A program made the translations under genes and the position numbers. From JAMOBE01 sp039908285 (GTDB taxonomy: Bacteria; Pseudomonadota; Alphaproteobacteria; Rhodospirillales; Rhodospirillaceae), in contig JAMOBE010000058.1 in NCBI GenBank assembly GCA_039908285.1, forward strand, positions 1-23,051: a stretch of 23,051 nt of DNA. The letters are read 5' to 3'. Within the stretch, counting starts at the first letter, position 1, and the number at the start of each line of letters is the position of its first letter. Shown here in pieces: positions 13,819 to 21,651 of this stretch. The notes beneath the pieces were generated by a model. The model ran no database searches and had not been told where the DNA came from. It worked only from the letters and a program-made list of their open reading frames with translations.

Positions 13819-15008
13819 AGAGTCTTCAGGCGCTCGATCACCGGACACGGGCCGTGGTCGTACTGGAACGGGCCGATGTCCGGTCGCTCGGCCGGGCGGG
13901 GGTGGCCGCAGTGGTCGTCGGTGACCCGGGGCAGAGGGTCGCCCCGGCCCAGCATGCGGCCGTCTTTCGGGGTGAAGTCTCCCCCTGCCGGATCGACGTA
14001 CCACGGCCCCGCCGGGAGGTTGCGGGAGGCCGAGCTGGTGCCGCCGTCGCGATTGCGGATGGCGCCGAAGATGATGTTGTTGCGGATGTCGGCGCTGCTT
14101 TCCCCAAAGCGCACGTCGAGTCCCGCCGTGTCGAACAAAAGATTGTTGAAGACCCCCGTTTCGCTGGCCCGGTTCAGGTAGACGCCCACGTCCGAGCAGT
14201 TGAGGATGATGTTGTTGCGCATGATGCCGCGCCGGTGCATGCGCGAGCAGTCCTGGTTCTCGCAGTAGCGGGCGTCGGTCACGCCGCCGCCGCCGAACGA
14301 CAGCCCGATTCGCGCTCCGCCGTCGTGGCGCCACGCGCAGGCCACCAGATTGCGCTCGAACACTCCGTCGCTGGAGTTGCCCTTGAGGAAGGCGCCGTGG
14401 GCGATGCCGTTGCCCTGGGACTTGCCAAAGTCGGCGATGACGTTGTCGCTGATGCGCCAGGTGCTGCCTCCCACCACGTCGATGAGGGCCACCGGTGCCG
14501 TGGTGGCCCGGACCGAGCGGTTGTAGATCCGGTTTCCGGCGATGGTCACGTCGTCGGGAAAGACCCTTCCGGTGCTCTTGTCCTTGCCGTTGCCCTTGAT
14601 GGCGGCGTTGAAGTCGTGGAGGCGGTTGTTGCGGATGATCGCGTGGTCGGCATCGCCAACCAGGTGGATCGCGTGCTCGCAGTCGCCGTCGCTGTCGCAG
14701 GCGCCGCGGATGTCCAGGTTCTCGACGATCCAGTAGGGGGCCTCGATCACCAGCGCCTGGACGGCGCGGCTCGCGATCCGCACATCGCCGAGGCGCTCGG
14801 CCCGCAGGACGATGGGACGGCCTGGGGAACCCGCCGTCGCCAGCCTCCAAGTGCTGGCAAGGTCATAGTCCCCCGGCGCCAGGGTAATGACGTCGCCGGG
14901 ATGGGCCGCGGCGATGCGGCGCGCCGCGTCCTCGGCCGGGGAGCCGGCCAGGGCCTGTATCGCCCAGAGGATGCATGCCGCCAGGACTCCGGCTCGGAGC
15001 AGAATCAT
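13806..15008 (-). CDS. Secreted right-handed parallel beta-helix protein (polysaccharide lyase-like)
   Basis: A 400-residue exported protein. An N-terminal signal peptide (VLAACILWAIQALAGS) precedes AAHPGDVITLAPGDYDL, the typical first turn of chondroitinase-B-like and pectate-lyase-like beta-helices. Repeated turns follow, with the pattern IxxNxI/L (IIRNNRLHDF, IAGNRIYNR, ISDNVIADF, IMRNNIILN, VFNNLLFD, IRNNIIFG), and the C-terminal RPDIGPFQYD is common at the end of such helices. The family cleaves, epimerises or binds acidic polysaccharides; I cannot assign catalytic residues. Ten cysteines are scattered through the protein, unusual for a beta-helix and suggesting disulfides in the periplasm or outside the cell. 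GGAG lies eight bases before the ATG. It follows the methyltransferase gene by 13 bases, probably in one transcript. Confidence 0.82.
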   Translation of the reverse strand: MILLRAGVLAACILWAIQALAGSPAEDAARRIAAAHPGDVITLAPGDYDLASTWRLATAGSPGRPIVLRAERLGDVRIASRAVQALVIEAPYWIVENLDIRGACDSDGDCEHAIHLVGDADHAIIRNNRLHDFNAAIKGNGKDKSTGRVFPDDVTIAGNRIYNRSVRATTAPVALIDVVGGSTWRISDNVIADFGKSQGNGIAHGAFLKGNSSDGVFERNLVACAWRHDGGARIGLSFGGGGVTDARYCENQDCSRMHRRGIMRNNIILNCSDVGVYLNRASETGVFNNLLFDTAGLDVRFGESSADIRNNIIFGAIRNRDGGTSSASRNLPAGPWYVDPAGGDFTPKDGRMLGRGDPLPRVTDDHCGHPRPAERPDIGPFQYDHGPCPVIERLKTLEEN

Positions 15009-15021
15009 TGGCGGTGCTCCA

Positions 15022-15906
15022 TCATGGCCTGCGGACCCACACGGAACACAGGCTCGGATTGATGAGGAAGGCGAAGTTGCCGAGCAGGGTCGCGCTCATG
15101 GCGTAATAGGCCTTCAGCGCCAGCGGCGGCCGTCGCTTCCAGCCGACGGTCCCATAGGGACTGTAGAAGGGATACGACGCCTCCCAGGTCTTCAGGCTGT
15201 CGAAGGTGATTACCCGGGTGACCGGGCGGAACTCGCGGAACAGGGGGGCCAGCTCCCACGGGCCGACGAAGTCGTTGAAGGTGGTGCGGTCGCAGCCGAA
15301 CCGCCCGGCATAGTGGCGACGCACTGGTTTTGGCAGCCAGTGAGCGAACGGCAGGTGGGTATCGTGGAAATCGAGCGGAAAGGTCAGGTTGGGGGTGGTC
15401 AGGATGATCATGCGATCGGCGAGTCGCACCGTGTTGCGGATACTGGCCGCGATGTTGGGGCGTCCGACGTGCTCCAGCGTCTCGATGGTGGCGAAGATGT
15501 CGAAGTGCCGGTCGGGATAGGACAGTGACTCCATGCCCTCGTCCGTGAACGTGCACCGGTCGGCGAGCCCGAGAACCTCGGCCATCCGCTGCGAGGCCAC
15601 CAGCTTGTTGCGGTTGACCTCGACGAAGGTGGCGTGCCCGCCGCCGCTGAGCAGGAAGGCGAAGCAGAGCCACCCATAGCCCGAGGCGCAGTCGCACAGG
15701 GTCGCCCCCCGGATGTCGATCCGGCGTGCCATGGCGTCCACGTAGCGGTCCTTCATGTAGTCGAGTACCCGGGCCGCATCCAGATGGTTGTACATGGAAT
15801 CGCCGGCGAACTCCGGCACCTGCTGGAGGGCGGCGATGCGGTCGGGGGGGACGGCCGCCATCTCGGGGAGCGTTGTCGGGTCGCCGTTCCCGTTCCTGGG
15901 TGCCAT
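15022..15906 (-). CDS. SAM-dependent class I methyltransferase
   Basis: A 294-residue protein with a Rossmann methyltransferase core: motif I LCDCASGYG (70-78), an acidic residue at the end of strand 2 (FVEVN, Glu97), and FATIETLEHVG (138-148) as motif IV/post-motif. The segment LTTPNLTFPLDFHDTHLPFAH resembles UbiG-like enzymes and the methyltransferases of surface-polysaccharide clusters that modify sugars or lipid carriers. The substrate is unknown. I chose the ATG at 15906 because GGAGGG lies 11 bases upstream; longer reads to 15939 or 15984 add a charged tail with no good site. It is divergent from the deacetylase at 16095 and co-directional with the beta-helix gene. Confidence 0.82.
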   Translation of the reverse strand: MAPRNGNGDPTTLPEMAAVPPDRIAALQQVPEFAGDSMYNHLDAARVLDYMKDRYVDAMARRIDIRGATLCDCASGYGWLCFAFLLSGGGHATFVEVNRNKLVASQRMAEVLGLADRCTFTDEGMESLSYPDRHFDIFATIETLEHVGRPNIAASIRNTVRLADRMIILTTPNLTFPLDFHDTHLPFAHWLPKPVRRHYAGRFGCDRTTFNDFVGPWELAPLFREFRPVTRVITFDSLKTWEASYPFYSPYGTVGWKRRPPLALKAYYAMSATLLGNFAFLINPSLCSVWVRRP

Positions 15907-16004
15907 GTCGTTTCCATCCCTCCGCTTGGTTACCTCCATCTGCGGCTTTTTAGCCACCACGTAAATCCCCCTATGGTGGTGCATGGTGGCCAGCCGATCG
16001 GGGA

Positions 16005-16010
16005 TATACT
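16005..16010 (+). promoter_or_regulatory. Possible -10 element for the downstream deacetylase
   Basis: TATACT preceded by GGA lies in the 188-base divergent space between the methyltransferase and the deacetylase. No good -35 is visible 17 bases upstream. It would give a 5' leader of about 78 bases. The same space holds an imperfect CCACCAC / GTGGTG inverted repeat (about 15953-15980). Confidence 0.3.
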
Positions 16011-16094
16011 ACCGCAGATGGCTATATGACTTGTGTGGCTTCGCCAAAATGGTATCGTCGCGGGTCCCATCCCGGTCCGCGGAGTATCGGCATC

Positions 16095-17105
16095 ATGGTC
16101 CCTCCCGCCACCAGAGACTCGAGGTCGCCGCCGATCACCTTTCCCGCCGGAGAGGGGCCCTACCTGCTGGTCATGGTCGACGCCGAGGAGGAGTTCGACT
16201 GGGCCACGTTCTCGTCATCCGCCATCTCCGTCGGCGCCATGCGCCATCAGGAGCGCGCCCAGCGGATATTCGACCGCCATGGGCTCGTGCCGACCTACGT
16301 CGTCGACTACCCGGTGGCGACGCAGCCCGATGGCTATCGGCCGCTGCGGGAGTTCTTTGACTCGGGCCGGTGCGAAATCGGCAGTCACCTGCATCCGTGG
16401 GTCAACCCGCCCATCGAGGAGGAGATCTGCGTGGCCAACTCCTTTCCCGGCAATCTTCCGGCGCGTCTCGAACGGGAGAAGCTCCGGCGGCTGACCGGGG
16501 TCATCGAGGACGCCTTCGGTGTCCGGCCCGTCGTCTATCGGGCGGGACGCTATGGCTCCGGCCCCAACACCGCCGGCATCCTGGCCGACCTCGGCTACCG
16601 GATCGATTCGAGCGTCCTGCCGCTCAGCGACCAGCGGCCCGGCCATGGTCCCGACTATCGCACCCGCACCGCCGACCTCCACTGGTTCGGTCCCGGGGAA
16701 CGGTTGCTGGAAATCCCGGTGACGGCCGATGTCTGCGGGCTGCTCGGGACGGCTGGACGGCGGGTCTACCCGGTGATCGCCGCACCGCTCGGGCGGGCGC
16801 TGCGGGTGCCGGCGGTCCTGGCCCGGCTGCGCCTGGTGGAGCGCATCGTCCTCAGCCCCGAGGGCGTGTCCCTGGCCGAGGCGAAGCGGCTCACCCGCGC
16901 CCTGCTGGCCCGGGGTCATCGGGTGTTCCTGGTCAGCTATCACAGTCCGTCGCTGGAGCCGGGCCACACCCCCTACGTCCGCAGCGCAGCCGATCTCGAG
17001 ACATTTCTGGCGTGGCTCGAGGGGTACGTCGCCTTTTTTCTCGACGAGCTGGGGGGGAGTCCCTCCACGCCCGGACGCATACGGGCCCGCGCCGAGGACC
17101 TTTAA
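16095..17105 (+). CDS. WalW-like polysaccharide deacetylase (NodB fold)
   Basis: A 336-residue protein of the WalW-type deacetylase family found in lipopolysaccharide and capsule clusters. VDAEEEFDW (28-36) carries the acidic catalytic and metal residues, GSHLHPWVNPP (96-106) the metal histidines, and YRAGRYG (148-154) the conserved arginine motif. The C-terminal SYHSPSLEPGHTPYVRS is the last catalytic-histidine segment. No signal peptide is seen, so it probably acts on a cytoplasmic lipid-linked sugar. It differs in every motif from the XrtA-type deacetylase at 2636-3472, so it is not a recent duplicate. The ATG at 16095 has GGAG ten bases upstream; a longer frame to 16026 is less likely. 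Its TAA stop lies in the inverted repeat that begins at 17103. Confidence 0.88.
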   Translation: MVPPATRDSRSPPITFPAGEGPYLLVMVDAEEEFDWATFSSSAISVGAMRHQERAQRIFDRHGLVPTYVVDYPVATQPDGYRPLREFFDSGRCEIGSHLHPWVNPPIEEEICVANSFPGNLPARLEREKLRRLTGVIEDAFGVRPVVYRAGRYGSGPNTAGILADLGYRIDSSVLPLSDQRPGHGPDYRTRTADLHWFGPGERLLEIPVTADVCGLLGTAGRRVYPVIAAPLGRALRVPAVLARLRLVERIVLSPEGVSLAEAKRLTRALLARGHRVFLVSYHSPSLEPGHTPYVRSAADLETFLAWLEGYVAFFLDELGGSPSTPGRIRARAEDL

Positions 17106-17274
17106 GCCCTCCCCCTCGATGGGGGAGGGTTTGGGTGGGGGTGGCAGTATCGCAAGTAGGTGCATCAGGATGAGCCAAAGAATTCAGCTTTTGTGTGAAT
17201 ATACTGCTATCTGTGCGCACTTCACGGCCCCCCCCACCCCCACCCAAACCCTCCCCCAGCGAGGGGGAGGGCTT
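17103..17274. repeat. Inverted pair of type B repeats
   Basis: Two copies of the type B unit face each other. The left copy is 17103-17145 (hairpin arms at 17107-17115 and 17121-17129) and the right copy is 17232-17274 (arms at 17249-17257 and 17263-17271). They match over about 43 bases with one difference in the loop, and about 85 AT-richer bases lie between. The right copy continues to 17300 with the same tail (AAGTTTGCTGG...AAACTTG) as the copy at 9483-9545. Each copy forms its own hairpin, and the pair could also form one large cruciform. The pair lies between two convergent genes and could end transcription from both sides. Confidence 0.8.
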
Positions 17275-17319
17275 AAGTTTGCTGGAGGTTTGCGGGAAAC
17301 TTGTGTGCATACGGTAACT

Positions 17320-17344
17320 TCAGGGGGGAGAGGGAGTAACAAAC
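17320..17344. repeat. Partial type A repeat (half-palindrome)
   Basis: CAGGGGGGAGAGGGAGTAAC resembles the right half of the type A repeat; the left half is missing. It supplies the last codons and stop codon of the YdcF-type gene on the minus strand. A similar half (ACAGGGGGGAGAGGG) is at 228-242. Confidence 0.5.
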
Positions 17345-18093
17345 CCATCGGCGTGCGACCACCGGTAATAAAGCCGCCCGATCAGTTCGTGGATCGCGAA
17401 ATAGCTCTGCTCCAGGCCATGGGCGGTCGGCAACAGGGCAACCAGGTGGAGCGGTGCCGGCGCGGCATGACCGGTGCCGGCGGGAATGACCGTGAAGCCC
17501 GCCCTGGTGAAGGCCTCGGCCGCCCGGGGCATGTGCCAGGCGTGGGTGACCAGCAGAATCCGCCGCACCCCCAGGGGATGCAGCATGAGGGCGCTCATGC
17601 GGGCGTTTTCGGCCGTGTCGGCGGAGCCCGCCTCGACCCAGGCGACCGGCGTCGCCAGGTCCTGCGCCAGGGTCCGTTCCATGGCCACGGCCAGGGGGGA
17701 CTCCGGCAGGCCGCGAGAGGCGCCGCCGCTGACCAGTACCGGCAGCCCGGTCTCGCGGTGGCGGACGGCGCCAAGGCGCAGGCGCTCGAGGGTCAGCGGT
17801 CCCACCGTCGCGCCACCATACTCGGGGGCATGGTGGTCCATGTCACCGCCGAGGATGACGATAGCCTGGGCCTCGGCGACCGCGGCCGGGCTTCCGTCGT
17901 CGGCGGACTGAACGGCGGCCAGCAGCCGGGTGGCCACCGCCGGCGAGCCAAGCACATGGAGCCCACCGATCGCCAGGGCCGCGAGCCACAGCCCGGTGCG
18001 CCGTCGGCCGACGGCCGCCAGCAGGATCCCGACGGCCGCCAGCACGATCAGCGAGGCCGGGGGCAACAGCAACGCCTTGATGAAATGGTACAT
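17320..18093 (-). CDS. YdcF/ElyC/SanA-type DUF218 membrane protein
   Basis: A 257-residue protein with two N-terminal membrane helices (about residues 5-26 and 33-50) and a DUF218 domain. Conserved family motifs are AIVILGGDMDHH (near 80), GLPVLVSGGASRG, SADTAENARMSALML, and LVTHAWHMPRAAEAFTRAGF. ElyC and related proteins affect peptidoglycan and envelope carbohydrate metabolism in E. coli; the exact reaction is unknown, and this gene's position beside a flippase suggests an envelope glycan role. The ATG at 18093 and another at 18108 are both possible, and neither has a strong ribosome-binding site. The last residues (VTPSPP) are encoded by a repeat fragment, so the original C-terminus may have been replaced. 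Confidence 0.85.
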   Translation of the reverse strand: MYHFIKALLLPPASLIVLAAVGILLAAVGRRRTGLWLAALAIGGLHVLGSPAVATRLLAAVQSADDGSPAAVAEAQAIVILGGDMDHHAPEYGGATVGPLTLERLRLGAVRHRETGLPVLVSGGASRGLPESPLAVAMERTLAQDLATPVAWVEAGSADTAENARMSALMLHPLGVRRILLVTHAWHMPRAAEAFTRAGFTVIPAGTGHAAPAPLHLVALLPTAHGLEQSYFAIHELIGRLYYRWSHADGFVTPSPP

Positions 18094-18095
18094 CG

Positions 18096-19655
18096 GTGAG
18101 CGACCCATCCTCGGAGACGCCAGCGCCGCCGGAGCCGGAGCGGAAACCGGAGTCGACTCCGGCCGCTCCCGGACCGCGCCACGACTTCAAGTCCATCAGC
18201 GGGCACATGGCGCGGGGAGCCGCCTGGATGGTGGGAATGCGGTGGTCGCTGCGGCTGATCGGCCTGGTCAACACGCTGATTCTGGCCAGGCTCCTGCTGC
18301 CGGAGGACTTCGGCATCATCGCCATGGCGATGATCGTCGTCAACTTCCTCCAGGTCCTGTCCGACCTCAACGTCGACCTGGCGCTGGTGCGGCATCGCGA
18401 CCCGACCCGGGAACACTACGACAGCGCCTGGACCGTCCAGATCCTGGCCGGACTCCTGGTGACCGCCATCCTGTACCTGCTGGCCGCCCCCCTCGCCAGG
18501 TATTACGGCGATCCACGGGTGGAACTGGTGATCCAGATCGTCTCCCTGCGGGCGGTGATCCTCGGCTGCAGCAACATCGGCATGGTCGATATCCGCCGCA
18601 GCATGGACTTTTCCAAGGAGTTCCGCTTCTGGCTGTACCAGCGGCTGCTGCTGTTCGGATTCGGCCTGGGCCTGGTGGTGGCGCTCGGCGACTACATGGG
18701 GCTGGCCCTGGCCTCGCCGCTGTCGGCCGCCATCGGCGTCGGGCTGAGCTATTCCATGTCGAGCTACCGGCCGCGCCTGTCGTTCACCCACGTCAGGGAG
18801 ATGTGGTCGTTCTCCCAGTGGCTCATCGTCTACAATGCCGCCCTGTTCCTCGGCAGTCGCTCCGACGAATTCGTGGTGGGCGGAGCCACGGATGCCGACA
18901 CCATGGGCAACTACTTCATCGCCTCCGACACCTCCGCCATGCCGACGCGGGAGCTGGTGATGCCGATCGGCCGGGCGCTGATTCCCACCTATGCCCAGAT
19001 CGCCCACGACCGGACGGAGATGCGGGCGGCCTTCCTCAGCGTTCTCGGTTTTCTCGCCCTCATCTGCATCCCCGTCGGCGTCGGCATGGCGGTGGTGGCC
19101 GAGGACTTCGTCCTGGTGGTGCTGGGCGCCCGCTGGGTCAAGGCCGTGCCCTATTTCGGCTGGCTGGCCATCGCCGGCGTGATGTCCGCCCTGATCATCG
19201 GCATGCAGCCCTACTTCGTGGTGATCGGGCGCGGCCGGTCGTTCGCGCTGCTGTATGGCGCCTATGCCGTGGCCCTGGTGCCGCTGCTGTTCCTCGTCGC
19301 CCATCGGCTCGACATCACCTGGATACCGGTCGCGCGCTGCCTCGGCACGCTGGGGTGTCTTCTGGTCCTGTTCGCCGAGGTGGTGAGGATCGGATCGGCC
19401 TCCATCGCCGAGATCGCCGGCGTCCTGTGGCGCCCCACCATCGCCGCGACCGCCATGGGGCTGGCCATCGTCGCCCTGCATCCGAGGATGCCCGACCTGC
19501 GGCTGTTGTCCCTGCTGCACGACGTCGCCGTCGGGGTTGTTCTGTATGTTGCGGTCCTGTTCGGGACGTGGCTGGCGGCAGGGCGTCCCGACGGGCCGGA
19601 GAAGGTGGCTCTCGGCCAGCTCCGCCGCTGGCGGGCGGCGAGGAATACGGGTTAG
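18096..19655 (+). CDS. MOP-superfamily oligosaccharide flippase (Wzx/PST-like)
   Basis: A 519-residue inner-membrane protein with about 12-14 hydrophobic segments, of the polysaccharide transporter (PST/WzxC-like) branch. It would flip lipid-linked oligosaccharide to the periplasmic face. Family features: an N-terminal cytoplasmic tail followed by MARGAAWMVGMRWSLRLIGLVNTLILARLL, then LLPEDFGIIAMAMIVVNFLQVLSDLNVDLALV, and AWTVQILAGLLVTAILYLLAAPLARYYGD, all typical of the first helices. The first 35 residues are Pro/Glu-rich and have no counterpart in most relatives. I use the GTG at 18096, because coding bias extends to it; an ATG at 18207 is the alternative. Its TAG stop overlaps the stop of the convergent secreted-protein gene by 4 bases. 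Confidence 0.87.
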   Translation: MSDPSSETPAPPEPERKPESTPAAPGPRHDFKSISGHMARGAAWMVGMRWSLRLIGLVNTLILARLLLPEDFGIIAMAMIVVNFLQVLSDLNVDLALVRHRDPTREHYDSAWTVQILAGLLVTAILYLLAAPLARYYGDPRVELVIQIVSLRAVILGCSNIGMVDIRRSMDFSKEFRFWLYQRLLLFGFGLGLVVALGDYMGLALASPLSAAIGVGLSYSMSSYRPRLSFTHVREMWSFSQWLIVYNAALFLGSRSDEFVVGGATDADTMGNYFIASDTSAMPTRELVMPIGRALIPTYAQIAHDRTEMRAAFLSVLGFLALICIPVGVGMAVVAEDFVLVVLGARWVKAVPYFGWLAIAGVMSALIIGMQPYFVVIGRGRSFALLYGAYAVALVPLLFLVAHRLDITWIPVARCLGTLGCLLVLFAEVVRIGSASIAEIAGVLWRPTIAATAMGLAIVALHPRMPDLRLLSLLHDVAVGVVLYVAVLFGTWLAAGRPDGPEKVALGQLRRWRAARNTG

Positions 19656-20923
19656 GGAGGCTTGGGCTTGAGGGACGAGGTATCGCGACCGTTCACCACG
19701 ATGTTTCCCTCATTCATGTCGATGGCGAAGCGATGCAGGCGACGGCCGTCCTTGGTCACTCCCTTGCCCACCGCCGTCATCAGCGCCAGGGCGGGGAACA
19801 CCATCGGATCCGTCTCGCGGTGCTTGGGCGTCAGGGCGGCGATGCGCTCGTTGAGGCCGAGGACGTCGAGGGTCAGCTTGCCGGTCGGAGCCTGGCGCTC
19901 CTGGAACCGCACCTGCCCCTTGCCGCTGGTCTTCAGTCCCCCCGACTGGCCCTGCGCGCGCGCCAGGGTGACGTCGGAGCCGGCGGCGCCCAGCAGGCCG
20001 GACGCCTGCGTCCACACCAGCGACCAGGCCTGCGACGGAGTCTCGACGGCCTTGTCGGCGACCGCGGCGATGGCGGAGGGCGCCCCCCGCAACAGCGCTG
20101 CCCAGGGAAACGAGGCCACCGAGGCCGTCAGTTCAAGCTGGTGCGGCAAAAGCTCGCTGTTCAGGCCATGGTACTGACTGGACGTCAGGGCGTGGGTGTA
20201 CTCAACCTGCAGACCCGGCGTCTTGTCCATGCCCTTCATGCCGAGCCGGAGGGAGACGCTGTCCACGGCGGCCGTCGACTTCTTGTCATTGGTTTGTGAC
20301 TGGAGGCCCTCGACGCTGATCGCGCCGTCGAGGCCGGCGGTCCGGTTTGGGGACTCCCCCGCGGCGGTCGTGAAGGTCCCCGACAATCGCTCGATGGTCA
20401 TCGAAAGACCATTGGCAAGGGCGACCCGTGCGCCGGAAAAGCGCGCGCCCAGGCTGGAAAAGGCCTCGCGGACCGGGTCCCAGCGGCCGGAAATCTTGTA
20501 CTCGCCTAGGCTGGCGGTGGCAAGGACCCCCGCCGCGCCCCGGAGCTGGGGGTCGCCGGTGAAGGTCAGGGTGGCGGCATAGGCGTCACCCTCGGGGACG
20601 ACGGCGATGTCCACCGCCGGGAAGTCGATGGTCAGGGCCGGCGCGGTCGAGACCACATAGGCCAGTTTCTCGATGCGCACCGAGAACGTGCCGCCGTCGC
20701 CCTGCTTGAGGACCGGCGCCGAGACGAAGCGCCAGCCGCTGGGGTCGTCCTTCTGGATGGTGTAGGGCGTCACCACCTGCCGCAGCCGCTGCGACAGGGT
20801 ATCGGACGGGCCGGCCACGGCGACAGGCGGCTTGGCGACGACAGAGACCGCGAGCGCGAACGCGAACGCGAGTATTGCGCCGCGAAATCGTCGCGGCCGG
20901 AGGGACTCACTCAGGCTGCTCAT
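19652..20923 (-). CDS. Secreted protein of unknown function, possibly DUF2125-like
   Basis: A 423-residue exported protein. The signal peptide (ILAFAFALAVSVVAKPPVAVA) is followed by mostly beta-strand sequence with alternating hydrophobics: SVRIEKLAYVVSTAPALTIDFPAVDIAVVPEGDAY, then FSGARVALANGLSMTIERLSGTFTT, and a C-terminal GKLTLDVLGLNERIAAL ... FAIDMNEGNIVVNGRD. The pattern resembles alphaproteobacterial DUF2125 and AsmA-like proteins, which form long beta-sheet grooves in the periplasm, but I cannot confirm the family. AGGGG lies five bases before the ATG. It lies 58 bases downstream of the copper-protein gene on the same strand, so they may be co-transcribed. Confidence 0.7.
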   Translation of the reverse strand: MSSLSESLRPRRFRGAILAFAFALAVSVVAKPPVAVAGPSDTLSQRLRQVVTPYTIQKDDPSGWRFVSAPVLKQGDGGTFSVRIEKLAYVVSTAPALTIDFPAVDIAVVPEGDAYAATLTFTGDPQLRGAAGVLATASLGEYKISGRWDPVREAFSSLGARFSGARVALANGLSMTIERLSGTFTTAAGESPNRTAGLDGAISVEGLQSQTNDKKSTAAVDSVSLRLGMKGMDKTPGLQVEYTHALTSSQYHGLNSELLPHQLELTASVASFPWAALLRGAPSAIAAVADKAVETPSQAWSLVWTQASGLLGAAGSDVTLARAQGQSGGLKTSGKGQVRFQERQAPTGKLTLDVLGLNERIAALTPKHRETDPMVFPALALMTAVGKGVTKDGRRLHRFAIDMNEGNIVVNGRDTSSLKPKPP

Positions 20924-20981
20924 GGTGGCCCCTGATTGTCGATGGCGGGAACACTGGTCAACGCGGGGAAAGGCTCGAGGC

Positions 20982-21443
20982 TCATTTGATCACGAAGTGC
21001 CCCTCCATGCCGTCCTCGCGGTGCCCGGGGATACTGCAGAAGATCGCGAACTCCCCCGGTCTGACGGCGGCAAAATGGATCACCGCCTCCATCCCTGGCT
21101 GGACGGAGACGGAATGGACATGTGGTGTTCTCACGGTGCCAGTGGGAAGGATGACATACTTTGTCACAACTGAATGAAAGAATGTGTTCTCGACAAGATC
21201 GTGAGACACCTTGCCAACATTGCGCAGAACCAACTTGTATGCTTTTCCAATATCGAACACTGACTTGTCTGGATCGAAGTTATTGTCCTCAAGCTTTACG
21301 ACGACTTCGATTGGTTTGTCCCATTTGAAGTTCGGCGGCAGCCAGCCCTCGTTGGGGTCCTCCTGGGTTGCCCGAGCCTCGAACGCCGGCCCCAGAAAAC
21401 TGACGGCGCCCAGGAAAAGTCCTGCGATTATCGCTCTCGCCAT
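20982..21443 (-). CDS. Exported cupredoxin (type-1 copper protein)
   Basis: A 153-residue periplasmic protein. After a signal peptide (IIAGLFLGAVSFLGPAFEARA) comes a beta-rich cupredoxin domain with a full type-1 copper ligand set: His81 (VSHDLVE) and the loop CSIPGHREDGM (Cys136, His141, Met146). This resembles plastocyanin/nitrite-reductase-like and cupredoxin_1 proteins. It could carry electrons or bind copper; its partner is unknown, and the cytochrome operon is 7 kb away. I use the ATG at 21443 because GGGAAGGG lies seven bases upstream and the signal peptide starts there; ATGs at 21464 and 21479 are longer alternatives. The gene's GC content is lower than that of its neighbours. Confidence 0.83.
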   Translation of the reverse strand: MARAIIAGLFLGAVSFLGPAFEARATQEDPNEGWLPPNFKWDKPIEVVVKLEDNNFDPDKSVFDIGKAYKLVLRNVGKVSHDLVENTFFHSVVTKYVILPTGTVRTPHVHSVSVQPGMEAVIHFAAVRPGEFAIFCSIPGHREDGMEGHFVIK

Positions 21444-21479
21444 GGCTGTACCCTTCCCGCTCATGATGCCCCCCCCCAA

Positions 21480-21651
21480 AACGGTCGCGGAAGCCTAAGC
21501 CTACGTCGCGTACCTGTACACAAATTTCCTGTTCTTCGATGTATGCATTGGGGGTTTGCGGCCGATGCCGTTGTGATGTATCGTCCCGCGCCTGGATTGG
21601 GGACTGCCTCAGGGTGGTCTCAGCCGTCATTCCGCCCATGGAGCATTCCCG
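21480..21651. other. Divergent intergenic region
   Basis: This is 172 bases between the copper-protein gene (minus) and the IalB-family gene (plus), and it should hold both promoters. I see a TGTACA palindrome within TACCTGTACACAAA (about 21511-21524) and no convincing -35/-10 pair on either strand. GGAG lies eight or so bases before the IalB-family ATG. Confidence 0.4.

Noticed and set aside
18048..19520. 490-residue minus-strand frame under the flippase
   Set aside because: It is His/Asp/Gln-rich, typical of an antisense reading of a GC-rich membrane protein, and has no start context.
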